Positions 24,901-36,795 of a stretch of 64,000 nt of DNA are shown here, piece after piece. Each line of letters starts with the position of its first letter. The stretch's first letter is position 1. The stretch is from Oscheius dolichura. Its lineage: Eukaryota; Nematoda; Chromadorea; Rhabditida; Rhabditidae. The notes under the pieces were generated by a model that searched no databases, was not told the DNA's origin, and was given only the letters and a program-made list of their open reading frames with translations. Both the position numbers and the translations under genes were made by a program. The DNA is taken from contig OW051493.1 of the NCBI GenBank assembly GCA_932521035.1, positions 3,100,001-3,164,000 on the forward strand, in the 5' to 3' direction.

Positions 24901-26818
24901 TCTTAATCGCATCGATTAGGATTACGGCGTGACCGCTGAGATATGCTCGTGTTTATCGGGCTAAAAAAGGAGGATGACCATCGATGAAAACACAATCTTT
25001 TGAGCTAGAGGGATCGGTGGTTCTATGTCTGGGAACGGCGGACTACAACGAACCAAACGAAGAGATTCACTGTAAAAGAGCTGCGGTGGTGATTTTGTCT
25101 ACACTATCCAGTTTATAAGCACGTCATAATTGTCTGTATAAGGGCGTATTTATTCAAAATGCCGTCGTCCCGGCCGATGGCCGCACTGTGGAGGAGACGA
25201 TACACTGTGAACGCATTTTTTTTTCTATTTTGACATTTTCCCCAAAAAGGACATAATGTACTGTAAACAATGAAAAACCTTATAACCTTATAACACAAAA
25301 ACGCTCTTCTCTAAATAAGTGAAGACGCGCCACTTTTCACACCCCGGCCGTGGCCACGCTGTCCCCATCCGTCATAGTCGAATATTCGCGATCCCCGTTG
25401 GCGATCCAGTTCGTCGCTCCATCTTCTTCCTGGCTGTTAATCAGCCCCCCTCCCCCTGGTCTTCTCATTTCCTTCCTTCCTTCTCCTTTTTTGTTCCGGT
25501 CATGATACTCTCCTCCCGCCTCTTTTCGACTACTTCCGCATCACGGGGGCCAGCCAGCAGGCGGCCAGCCGGCCATCGGTTCTTTGATGCCCTAGTGCAA
25601 ATCCCCTCCTCCCGAGTCATTTGTTCCGCCTCTCCCGCCCCTCTCTGAATATATCCGTCGGTGTCCTTTCAATTATTCCCCCTCCCCCGTCTATACTTGC
25701 TAATCCACCTGCCCTTCCTCGTGTCTCCTCTGATTGATTTCTCCTTCCTCCTCTCCAGACAAAGCGGCCCTCTTCCTCCTCCTATAAATATTCCCCTCAT
25801 CTCCATTCGATCAAAAGTGCGATTATATTTACTTTTTTTGATCATTTTGATGGAATCATTTTGATGGAAGGAATAAAGAAGATCTATACCAGGGTGAAGG
25901 CATCTAAAAATTGAAGCAAGAAATTCTAAGAAAGGAGAGGGACGAGTCGGTTCCTCGTATGCCGGCCGGCAGCTGAAAAGAAGCCAAATGATGGCAATTG
26001 TTGGCCAAAGTCACATTACCGAGCTCATTAGTCCGCCTGCCGGAAAGGGCTCATTTCCTTCCAATTGTGTGCTAAAAGTAGAAGTTTTCTTCTCTTTTTT
26101 TTACCGGGCCTCCCAGTTTCTGCTTCCTCTCGAGTAAATCACAACCAGTGACAGCCAATAAATTCTCTTTTGTTGCAGGGGAGCCCGTCGGAAAGAGAGA
26201 GAGGTTCCGGCCAGCTGTGTGACATTTAGCAGTCGGCTCTCTGTGATTTCTGCTCACTTCCCCATCCATCCATTCATTTCCTTCCCTCGGGGGGCGGAAG
26301 TCTTTTCCATTCGCTCAGTCTTTTTGCCCCCTCCCCGAAACACATTACCAGGTGTTCCTAACCGACACGGAAGTCTTCCTCGTTCCCTGTCCGCCCTGTC
26401 CCTGTCCATCTCTCTCTCTCTGTGAATCAGCTGGCGGGGTGGACTCGGTCGATTGAACAGGCCACATTGTTTCGCCACCTCTTCCTCGTCCTCCCCTAGA
26501 TAGTCCCCACTTCCCATCTGGTTCCAATTTGCTTCGTCTTCTCAGAAACATCCCACAATAATCATTTCCCGTCCTCCTCCTCCTCCAGACTACAATAATT
26601 CTCTTTGCCACTTCCGTGTACATCGTCTGCCCACAACTCCAACGTGTAATGCATCTGTTTGCCATTGGGCGGCCGACAGGCCACAATGATTTCAGCAAAT
26701 ATCCCCTCGTTCCTACCAAGGGCATCGTGCCATTTCCCTGACTGATACCTCCCCTCTCTGGTTCCTGTTCTTACACTCTTCCCTTCTCTTCTCGTCTTCT
26801 GACCATTCCATTTCAGTT
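18971..26818. other. Large gene-poor interval
   Basis: Almost 8 kb without a supportable gene on either strand. The sequence is mixed-complexity, with many CCTCCTC/TTCCTC pyrimidine words, an AG microsatellite (19266-19284) and isolated TATA-like boxes (about 24083 and 25784) not followed by coding series. The longest open frames (for example 22024-22446) lack domains, start context or splice partners. Noncoding RNAs or distal regulatory DNA cannot be excluded by eye. Part may be upstream DNA of the 26.8 kb gene. Confidence 0.4.
19266..19284 (+). repeat. AG dinucleotide microsatellite
   Basis: An uninterrupted run of about nine AG units in the gene-poor interval. Confidence 0.9.
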
Positions 26819-27508
26819 ATGATTTCCTGTGCGACTTTGCTGCTTCTCGGTCTCGCCTCAACCGTATCGGCAGACGTCCTGAGGACGGTATTCTGCCAGA
26901 ACCAATGTAATGACTACTTACAAGTGCCCGAAGCTCAGGTATGTCTCCTTTTCTTTTCAAAATAGACAATACGGTTTAGATGCCCGCCTGTGCTGAAGAA
27001 CACCTCAAAATGAATATGTGTGGTACAGTAATCACCTGCGATTGGAGGGAAGCCGAGAAGGACAAGGTCCGACCAGTGGCCAACAGTACTGCTGACTTCA
27101 AATGCTGCTATCGGACTGTAATTGTGAGTAACTTCCTTAAACGCTAGCAACCAATTGTCTATTAGAAAGAGAAGGGTGACTGCGACCTCCAGCTAGCCGA
27201 GGCCCAGATCAAAGAGAAGAAAGAGCAGCAGCCCCCCGTTGAAGTTCATGTTCAATCGTCGGCTTCATCTCTTTGCACAAATTCTATCCTTCCCTGGGTT
27301 ATTTCTTCTATATTGACTGTGGCTCTCGCCTTGGAGGTGAGACTCCTTCGTATTCTGTAAATACACCCGGTTCCAGACAGGCTACCTGCTGTGGTTGCGG
27401 ATGAACTTTCCCATTAGCCAGAAGGTCTGTTCGGCTGAATCTTTCGCACAATGCCAACGACCTCTTTACACTGCAAGACCTTTACTTGATCAACGCCTTT
27501 TGGCATAA
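26819..27508 (+). CDS. Orphan Cys-rich secreted or membrane-anchored protein
   Basis: Exons 26819-26938, 26980-27123, 27166-27336 and 27377-27508 join in frame into 188 residues. Signal peptide: about residues 1-18 (MISCATLLLLGLASTVSA). An ectodomain of about 90 residues has eight cysteines, including CQNQC, MCG, TCDW and KCCYR. A Lys/Glu/Gln-rich segment (KEKKEQQ) and a hydrophobic helix (NSILPWVISSILTVALALE) follow, then a short tail. If the last intron is retained, the protein stops ten residues after the helix, which would fit a GPI signal or single-pass anchor. AATAAA occurs twice at about 27599-27614. The acceptor TTTCAG lies two bases before the ATG. I recognise no family; the disulphide-rich small ectodomain suggests a surface or secreted role. 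Confidence 0.65.
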
Positions 27509-27703
27509 TTCGCATATCTCAGCCAGCTCCACCTCGCCTCATGCTCACTTTACACGTCGGTTCATTCCTGTATGCGGGTACTGTCCGTGATCTCGAGAAA
27601 TAAATATAATAAAGTTTATTATCTGAAAGACTTTTTTTGTAAATACGAAAGTGCAACTATACAGATTAAAAAAAAGACTACATAAATATCTATTATAACC
27701 GTA

Positions 27704-30700
27704 TTATTTCTTGAGTTTGGGAATTGCTGGTTTGACCTGTATCCTTCTAGACAGTGGTTTAGGAGTATCGATTTTTGATTTTTCATTAGACTCAGCCGGC
27801 GTAGATAGCGGCATAACTTCCGGAGTTAAAACGTCTTTCTGTATACATAGAAATTACAGAAATTTAATTGAAATGTTTACCGTTGCTGTCATTTCTGACT
27901 CGGCAGATGGCCTCATTTCAGGTTCCACACTGGATGTTGCTTGGGATTCTTCCTTTTTCTCGGTTTTAACCTTTAGCACAGGCCCTGATCGTTTTCCCCT
28001 TTGAAGTCGAGCAGGCGGTTTGACAACTTTTACCACTTCCACGGCGTCGTTTGTTGCACTTGATGACGTCGCTTCGCCTTGACAAACAGGCGGCGGTGAT
28101 TTCTCTCTATCCAGTTCTACAACAGGTGGTTCTTCCTAAGACCATAATTTCAGAAAAAAAACTAGAAAAACAAACCGTTGTTTTCTTTATTATTGGTTTG
28201 ATATCCTTCGTAGCAGTAGTATTTTCACTTGATGAATTTACAGTAGTGTCTAATCAAGGATAAACGGTTAAACAAGGAATACTCACCGGCAATTTGGCTT
28301 TCTCTGCGTATTAGCGGTTTGACGTTTGTATCGCCATTAGCAGTTTTACTTGGCGATTTTAGAACTGCAACCATTCAATGGTGAAAAATTAAAATAAATA
28401 TACTCACCGCTAACTGCCGGTTCTTCTTTTTTCAGAGGAGTTCTTACACTAGATCGTGGTTTTATGGTTCGTTTGCGAGCTAGTAATGGTTTACAGTCCT
28501 CCATCGGTTCGTCATTATGTTCTATTCTCATTCCCTCATCATCTTCGACGTTTAGAGCTTCTCTCAGCATATTCAACCTAGCTACATTCGCTCCATGGCA
28601 ATTTTTCCTTGCTATCATGCGTTCTCTTTTTATCAAAACGGACGACTAAAAGAAGATTAGCACAGTAAAAGTAGTAGGCTACCTCAAACGTAGGGACAGG
28701 CTTAATTATAGGTTCTTCAGCTACTCCTGGCATTCCATGATCTATCTCCTTTAAAATCTCATAATTAACTTTGTTTGACAGCTTCTTTTCCTTAAATTAA
28801 GAGTTGTCACAAATGCTATAAAAACAAATACCTGAATAACTTTTTCTATAGCTTCAGCTGCAGTTGAAGGAGGTCCACTGTCCTGAGTAAATCGTATTCC
28901 ATTTGTTGGTGGTTTTCTCTTTTTCTTTTTATTATCCGGTTCTTTAGCTTCGGCTTCTTCTCGTTCTCGCTTCCTAAAATTATTCTTAATATGGTTTAAT
29001 CAAAATTATAACCTTCTTTCCATTTCTTTTAAATGTTCTCCATTTACTTTCATCCAAAACTTTGCCTTCACTTCAGATTCAGCGTTAGATAATATGTAAC
29101 TATCAATTTCGTCGTCGTCAATGTCTTGAAATAAGAAAATAATATTTAAAACTTGCCCCTGTTTACTAACCATCCAGATCAAGATCGCCATTTTCGTTAT
29201 CCGCCGAGGGAAGAGGTGGCGGGTCAAAATAATTTGACGACTCTGGGTTTGCAATTCCTAAAGACTGCAAAGATGGGCCACATTGTGAAAAGCTTCTAGA
29301 ACTTCTATAATATACTTAATAACTGACAGCAAAGAGACTAACCCTTGTTCCTGTTCGTCTTCTACTGCATAAACAGATTGCATAATTTCATCGTTTACAA
29401 ATGCGGCTTCCATCTTTCCTACAACTTCATCTATATGATCTACAAAACATGTTTTTCTAAAAATACTAACAATAAAATTACCGACTCCTGTCAACTCCTT
29501 TGCATATGGGGTGTGCTTGAATTTTTCCCTGCGTTTTTTCTCAAGTGCCTTATCGACTTCCACTTCCATTTGATGAACCTGTACTGTACACATAAAATGC
29601 ATTACAAACTTACTTCATCTGTCATTTTTTCGGCCATAAGTTGTTCCTCTTTCAGTTTTTCTTCTTGAGCCTTTTTACGTGCTTCACGAAATGCAGGAGG
29701 GTCTTCACTTTCTTCCTAGATAAAGGCTTGAATATTTTGAATAGTGAATTCTTACCAAATCCTTAACCTGGAATTCGTCAATTGTTAGAGCTCCAGAAGG
29801 CGTTTGACTAAATTCTTCCAATCTTTTTCTGACGACTGTTTCACTAATGTGCACTACGCGAACAACGTCAGCGATGGAGCGATTGAAATTAAATGCTCTA
29901 TAAAAACATGATTCCGCGATTATTGTGTATTATTTACAAATATTGTAACTGTGAACAAAATAATCAGTTTTCAACAACAAAAAAATAATCAACGCACCTA
30001 GCAGCAATTAAAAGTGCAGCACCACATAGTCCTGTCGGTCGTCTACCCGTAGAAATCCAATCCCTTTTCATTCGTTCAACAAGACGGGTTGCTAATGTAA
30101 CCACCTACACAAAGGCTAATTGTACAAAATAAAAAATACAAACTTCCTTTTGATGTTCTCCAAATTCCAGCAAACATGCAAAGCGCAGTATATACAAACA
30201 AGGATCTGTTGAAGGTAAATTAATACGAAGAGATCGTGAAAGGAAAGATAAAGTACGTCCGAGATCGAAAACATTAACCTGTAAGAAAGTATGCGCAAGT
30301 TGGAATTAATTTTCAAACCTGAGTAACATCACTAAAATCGAGTAATAAGTGTCCTGTATTTTCTAAGCGACAAGTCATATACATACATGCTGCGACAACA
30401 TGCGATCTAAAGTATAAGTGATAAACGAAAATAGCGCTTATACCTGACTCTACCACGCGTCAAATTTTTTGTTACACACATTTTGAAGAAATTGAAGGAA
30501 GTGTCTATACAAAATTGGCCAATTCGAAGTTGGCTTGCAATCTAGAATGTTACTAAATAGTTATAGTGGCAAGAGGACCTACTTCTTCAATTAAACGTCT
30601 ACCTTTTTGAAACGTTAACTCTCTAGATTCCTGAGAAACACCTTGTACACCGTGTATTGTGTGAGACTGACGGTCCATAGAAACAAATTGTCCTGAAGGC

Positions 30701-30951
30701 CATTTTCAAAATCAGAATAAAATCTTACCGACGAGAGTATGCCCGCTACCCCCTGCCCTTTCTTGGAACTGATTTTCAGACACCACAATAGATTCTTCCA
30801 ACACCGCTCCACAATTTGTGCACGTAGCATCACCTGAAAAATATTTTAATAAGCGAACGATGCTAGCGACAGCATCTATGAAAGAAAACATACCACGTGC
30901 AGCATCTTCGTCAATATCACAGCTACCGCAATGTGGGCAGCTTCTAACCAT
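27704..30951 (-). CDS. BRF1, TFIIIB 90 kDa subunit
   Basis: Minus-strand gene with many small exons. It begins [20 protein letters not shown], splices (intron about 30894-30835) to [12 protein letters not shown], and so completes a TFIIB-type zinc ribbon. Two cyclin-fold repeats follow ([77 protein letters not shown]). Further on is the BRF1-specific TBP/Bdp1-binding homology block ([19 protein letters not shown] with [15 protein letters not shown]). The C-terminal region is charged and poorly conserved, ending PKLKK at 27704. Role: recruits TBP and Bdp1 to tRNA and 5S RNA genes for RNA polymerase III in the nucleus. Start: ATG lies immediately after TTCAG, a likely trans-splice site. Confidence 0.93.
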
Positions 30952-31698
30952 CTGAATGAGATAATTATAACGGGGGATTTTGAAGGATGAATAAAACAAA
31001 AACAAATGAACAAATGGTTTCCGGATGACTAGTTGGTTATGGTCTTTTTTGAGTATGCTTTTAATCCACTTTGTTTCATTCTTTTGCAAAATCTTTCTTG
31101 ATAAATATATATATAACATCATTTATACGTTGCAATTGAAGAAAACATAAATAAAACTAGCAGAAGGAGGCAAAACCAAAGGGAGAACAGAACTTTATCA
31201 GACGGAAATGTTCGCGGCAAGACGCGACATTCGGGGGCCGCTGGCCGTTACATGAATTGTTCCATGATCGATGCTCTCCCAGTTGTCACTGCGATTTCCT
31301 CATTGTTTTGCCCTCACATGAGTATTCGGAGAAGTTCTACACTCAAGTTCCTTTATAACCACCCATCTTCAATATCAGTTTGCCGTAAATCCGATAAACC
31401 AGCCAGTTCTCGACTATTTTGACTCCGTATGATGTAATACGGAACAAGACAGCCTCGTCACTTGTTTGGCTACCCCCTGGTATACTTTCCTCGAACTCAA
31501 ATCAATAGTGTGAACCTTTTCTCGGCTGGTCGATATCCGCCCTAATTACTCCCTGCCCTAGTGGTCAAAGTCGCACCTGCTTATGCAAACCAGCCACCGT
31601 CCACTTCCCTTTGCTTATACACATATTTATCGCTTGCTCTCTGTCAACAGTTATGTTTACATTACTGCTAATTATTGCAGAAATAATCAAAGGGTAAT
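30952..31698. other. Intergenic between BRF1 and the RRM gene
   Basis: Head-to-head spacer of about 750 bp; no gene seen. Short open frames only. It probably holds the promoters of both flanking genes. Confidence 0.5.
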
Positions 31699-32670
31699 AT
31701 GGATTTTCGGGCCAGTTTTCGTGCTTCTGGTGGAGCTGACCGACCACAGGTTATAATCAAATGTGGAGAAGAGCTGAATCAATTTTAGGCAATGTTCAAA
31801 GCTTTGAGACGACTTCACGGGCAAAATCTCGAAAGCAAAGGACTAAATGATATGACCGAAGCCTTTCAGTCCTTCGTAACCAGGGCTCGGTTTTTTAGCG
31901 TCGGCAAATTGAGGCAAGCATATCTATCCCCAGCCGATTTATCACTTTTTTAAACTTAAAAATGCAAATTTATCATTTTCCCACCTTGTTTATTACAATA
32001 AATGAATTACAGAAGAACATGGTCACATTCAGCAGCAGAATTTGTCAAATACCGGCGCCTGTTGCCGATGCTCCTAGCCGATGGTCAACAAATGGATGGC
32101 TGCGAGACGGATGGTTCGTCGGAAATGCCCAAGTATATACGAGGAATTGCTTCAGATTTCGATGCCGCTTTCGCTTTCCAAGCGAATACCCGCGACGAGA
32201 AGAAGATTATCGTGACGAATATCTCTCCCCGGATAACTCCCTCCCAATTACAGTCGTTTTTCTCCCAATTCGGTAAAATATCCCACCTTTCCCTTCCACA
32301 AGAAGAGCGGCGCCACAACCAGTCCATTTTTGCCACCCTTCCCAAAAATCCAAAGAATTGCGGAACTGCTACGATCTCATTCAAGTGAGTCTATCCCTGA
32401 AAATGTAGAATAATCCCAATTAGACGGCCAGAAGATGCTCAAAAGGCGAAAGAAGCTGGCCCGGATCAGCTGAGGTTCTATGACCAGGTGATGGTGGTCA
32501 GTGAGTACGTCTCGAGGAGGAAAGGCGGCAAGGGAATGGTCCTCTCTGACGATTCAAAAGGTTTTGAACCACCCAAACACCTTTCTGAATTAGCAGGAAC
32601 TTTAGATGATGGCAATTTGTCCCGAGCTTCTTCAACACAGTCCCTCTGCGCCGGTACTCCTGTCGGAGAA
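31699..32670 (+). CDS. RRM-domain RNA-binding protein (3' end open)
   Basis: Exons 31699-31749, 31789-31913, 32013-32384 and 32424-32670 give 265 codons in frame. The N-terminal part (MDFRASFRASGG..., MFKALRRLHGQNLESKG) is helical. An RRM occupies about residues 130-215: RNP2-like KKIIVTNISP, a helix PSQLQSFFSQFGKI, RNP1-like GTATISFKRPEDA. A basic RRKGGKG and a Ser/Asp-rich tail follow. Intron 2 (31914-32012) has a GC donor (AG/GCAAGC). At 32670 a GTGAGT donor ends the exon in phase 0, and no clear terminal exon or poly(A) signal follows. The next exon could be the F-box exon at 33229, also phase 0, making one RRM-F-box-LRR protein. Specific function unknown. Confidence 0.75.
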
Positions 32671-33106
32671 GTGAGTCTTCCCTCTCTAAAAATCCCAACG
32701 AGGGATATGGGTCTTTCCACGTTTACCGGCTAATTCCATGCACTATATTCCACACAGGAGACCATGCTCTACTTTATGCTATGCTCTAGGGGGAGATTCC
32801 ACTGTGAGAGCAGGTGCGGTATACGGTAGTCCGCCCGACCGTGCCTGTAAAACCTCGGCAGGACACTCATTTTGCCTCGTAAACAGCTACAAAACGTCCA
32901 GGTCTCCCTATCGCTGTTTTTCCGAGATTTTACGGGTGCAGGCACTCTGATCTTCATATACCGATTTCAGCAAACCGGGATTTTATTCTTCAAATGAGTA
33001 AAATAGAGAAATATGGCTTAAAACCCCGGCCCAAGCCAGCACTTGCGGCTCTGAGGACGGCCGAAGTTAGCCATTGGTCTGTTGAATAGAAATACTGCTA
33101 GAAATC
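32671..33106 (+). other. Gap between RRM and F-box coding parts
   Basis: Either an intergenic spacer or an intron. An open frame (about 32790-32950, containing RAGAVYGSPPDRACKTSAG) looks mildly coding but does not join cleanly to the RRM exon. No AATAAA is visible here. Confidence 0.35.
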
Positions 33107-35042
33107 ATGTCCAGGAAACTTTGGAAGAGGGTCCAGAGCTCTCTGCCCGCGCCGGGCGTTCAGAACTCTATCCTCCTCCTCCCCCGTCGTCCGCCTTCTC
33201 TTGTCCCCGGAAGATCTTTCTATTTCAGGGATGTTCCCTCTCCGACATGCCTCCGAATGTTCTCGAGCGAATCCTCTCCCAGCTGCCAATAATGGATACC
33301 GTACGCATGGAACGGGTCAACAAAGCCTGGATGGAGTCCTCCATGAGTGTCAGTCCCCTCTGCCCCCGTCCTCATCGTCCTCCCTCTTCAGTCCTGGTCC
33401 CGGATCAATCGTCTCTGCCTGGCTCGGGAGGGAGAGACTTCCCGCGGATTCGGTAAGCATCGTCCGCTGAGGAACAGCCACCTGCGGGCCATCCTCCGCC
33501 GAGCCGGTGCCCATCTCCGGGGGCTGGATATATCTGGGGTGGTGCATCTGCTCGACGACAAGGCCTTGGCCGTCATTGCTGGCAGCTGTCCCAATCTCAA
33601 GGAGGTATTCCCCTCTTATTTTGACATAAAAATAGAGTTTAGTTGGATATTTCCGGGCTGTCCGCCGGCTGGGAGGCCCTGTCCGAGTTGAGCGAGGGCC
33701 TCCGCTCCCTGGAAAAACTCTCCTATCGGGATATGACCAATATCGGCGATAAGGTGAGACTTTTTTCGTCCTAATAAGGGCCTTTTTTAGTCTTTTTGGT
33801 ACCTCCTCCGCGCCTGTGGCCAATCCCTCGTCTCCCTGGATATCCGAGGGGCATCCCGCCTCCGTGGCCGGTGCCTAAAGCTGTTAGGACCCCATCTAGA
33901 GACCGTTAGCCCCACTTGCGGCTTCTATCAGTCCCTCAATTTCAGTTATATCTGGATGGATGTTATTCGCTCGACTCCCTGGCCTTCGAAGACCTCTGTA
34001 CCAATTCTGCCGGTCTCAAGGAACTTCGAATCAACGAATGCTACCAGATAACAGATGAGAATTTGAGGTAATGTAGAGCCAAAGAGAATAAAAATACAGA
34101 AAATTACAGTATGATTTCCCGGCTGATGCAAGATCTTCAAGTTTTTACCATTTGTGGGGACCGCTTCGCTTACCTGACCCTCGCGGGGATGTGCCACATC
34201 TCCCACATCCAGAATCTTGTCGAATTGGCGTATTCCCATTTTTCTATGCTATTTTATTCCATTTTCAGCTTCGACTACAATCCCCTCGTCAGCGACGGCC
34301 TCCTCGTCGATATCTGCGACGGGTTGCCCCATTTGAAGACCCTCAGCTTGGCCAACGCCGGTTCCGATACCGCCATCACCCTAGCTGGACTCTCGGCCAT
34401 TACCAAGCTGAAAGAGCTCGAACAGTTGGATGTCTCCTGGCTGGCCGCCGTCCGAGCAAAGTTCATCCAGGAAATAGCTTCCAGCTGCCCTCTGGAAGTG
34501 GTTCAGCTCCGCAATTGTGTATATCTGAACGACGAGGGGGTTACTGCTTTGAAATCAGCAACAAAACTCCGTCATGTGGATTTGAGCGGTTCGATTTTAA
34601 TCAGCAGCGAACCTATTCAAGAACTTATTCAAGCTTTCCCTCAATCTCCTCAAGTAGCACGTCTCTCGAACCCAATTACCCTCACTTTAGGCTCCTTCTG
34701 TCACGGTGGTTGTCGGTGGAACCGCAGCCGATGCTTCTCGACTGAGAGTTCGTGGAAGCCGTGTGATTGTCGACTTTAGTGACTACTCCTCGCTATTGTC
34801 ACTACCTCCAAATTCTGCTAAAAAGATTGGAATGAGGGAAGGCTCAGTTTCCGACGCCGATGACGACGAATTTGAATCCCTAGCTGCTCAACGTAGGATT
34901 TCCATTCTTTTGAAGCAGAACTATTTTAGGATCTTTTTATATAGACTCCAAATGTGGAGAGGACGATTCGCCGGTTGAATCCGAGGAGCAACTTAGAGCT
35001 TGGGCGGAAATAGAAGCGAAAAAATTAGGCCTACTGAAATAA
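33107..35042 (+). CDS. F-box and leucine-rich-repeat protein (FBXL type)
   Basis: Exons 33107-33157, 33229-33348, 33392-33604, 33643-33753, 33791-33904, 33946-34067, 34110-34229, 34269-34653, 34691-34892 and 34945-35042 give 511 residues. The F-box is LSDMPPNVLERILSQLP plus MERVNKAW. LRRs of the FBXL/AMN1 cysteine-containing class follow: HLRGLDISGVVHLLDDKAL, LDISGLSAGWEALSEL, LKELRINECYQITDENL, LKTLSLANAGSDTAI, LEVVQLRNCVYLNDEGV. The C terminus is acidic (SDADDDEFESLAAQ). Role by family: substrate receptor of an SCF ubiquitin ligase, F-box binding Skp1. The first exon (MSRKLWKRVQSSLPAPG) relies on a weak GTTCAG donor; the F-box exon may instead be joined to the RRM exons upstream. Confidence 0.85.
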
Positions 35043-35244
35043 TACAAACACTGGCGTTTTATAGAAGACCGTCATTTTTCTGGTCAATGAACATTTCATT
35101 CAGACTATGACAATTTGAATAACATAAGGAGGTCGGAATAAGAAAACAGATCAATAATAGAGATTGCAGTAAGAATCACGGGGTAAATACAATGAGAACG
35201 AATTGAGACCATCAATGACCGGAGGTATAATTATGAAAAAGCGC

Positions 35245-36543
35245 CTAGATATGAGGAACGGTTCCCTGTTGGAGCCAAGCCGAATCATTCTTGCTATCAG
35301 GAAGACGATCAGTTACGATGCTGTTAGCAAATTGACGATAATCCTCCTCTGATTGCTGTTGGCGTTTGCGGTGAGCCTTATAGCTGAGCCATTATCGTAA
35401 ATTATTATTTAAAAAAAGACTTACCTTTCAGTTGTTTTCCATTTATAGTAATAGTCGACAAGTTCACCAATAGTACGATAGAAAAGCTAAAAATAGTTTT
35501 AATTTGAGAAATAATTACCGGTGAATTAGATTTGATCATCGTGAAATTCTTTCCATACGTTGTAATGGCTTCTTCAAAGTATTTCTTTTCTTGATCATCC
35601 CATTCCAATGCTTCAGCTCGGACCGAACGGATAGCTTTGTTTACCTGTGGAAATGGAAAACTAGCCTAAAGGAATGATAAAAGCAGGAAAACAACAAGTA
35701 TCACCTTAGCCTTATCGGTGTTATAATCAGCACGAAGAAGAGCACAGAGAGAATCCTCATCGTCTCTATTCTAAATAGTTCAGCATTTATGTTACTGGGT
35801 GAATAATTCAAAGAAGAAATCATAGAACTGACCAAAGAATAACGGTCATCAACATTCTGACCTATATCTTTTCTGATACTGATAATACTCTGAAGATATT
35901 CATTGAGCACGGTATCAGACAAAGCATCTGTTGGCGTCCAAAGAGGTTCCGAGAGAGAATGCGGAATTTCTGTCCCACCAATGTTAGGGATCTGTGCTTG
36001 ATACAATTCTTCGTTAATTCGTATCTAAAAAAATGTCTACAGCGTATATATATATAAAACACAGTACTTCTTTTCTATACGGATCAGATGGAATATAATC
36101 TTTGTCATCTTCAGTATCATCTTCTTCGTTCAGAAGCGAATAATCATTTCGAAGGCTACTTGACTCTGGTTGCTGATTACTACTATACTCATCACAAGCC
36201 TCAAATTAACCATTCTAAAAAAACGCTATTCTATCTTACATTATTATCGGGAGTAGTTTCTAAAGGCATGCCATATTTTCGACGAAGCTCTTCGATGGAC
36301 ATTTCGCCTTCTTCTTCGAGCTCTATAAAAATAGCAAAAAAAGATAAAATAATGATTATACCTTTAAGCTCATCGTCATAATCTGCATCATTTAAAGCTT
36401 CTTCCTCATCTAGTGTGCCTAAATGAGGCGTTAGTAACAATATCTCCTTGTTCCTAACCTTCATTATCAATTCCATTATCATCTTCAGGCTCTTCAAAAT
36501 CATCGTCTCCAGTAGAAGAGCGAGAAAGTTCATCATCGGCCAT
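35245..36543 (-). CDS. MIER-type ELM2-SANT corepressor subunit
   Basis: Minus-strand gene of about nine exons, roughly 315 residues. Order: acidic N terminus (MADDELSRSSTGDDDFEEPE, further Glu/Asp runs), MSIEELRRKYGMP (a MIER-specific motif), an ELM2 domain (IRINEELYQAQIPN to about DEDSLCALLRADYNTDKA), then a SANT domain (WDDQEKKYFEEAITTYGKN, TIGELVDYYYKWK), ending in a short basic then polar tail (stop at 35245). Family role: nuclear scaffold that recruits class I histone deacetylase through ELM2-SANT. An acceptor TTTTCAG sits 18 bases before the ATG. Its 5' end is about 250 bp from the 3' end of NUP205, which is transcribed in the same direction. Confidence 0.88.
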
Positions 36544-36795
36544 TCCAGCCCGTGAATTGATACTGAAAATATATGAGAAATAATTCTGCAGACGTCACAA
36601 ATGCTGCATGCATACGAGACGGAGAGGAAAAGTGCGCACCAGGACTCCGATTTTTTTTATTTGAGAAAGCAATGAAAATGGCGCAAAACCACTTCTTACT
36701 TCATAATTATCAATAGACGTTTTATTTTTTACATTAACACGTAACAAAGATGAAGAATACTAACTTGAAGATACAACATAAAGATAATCACAGGG

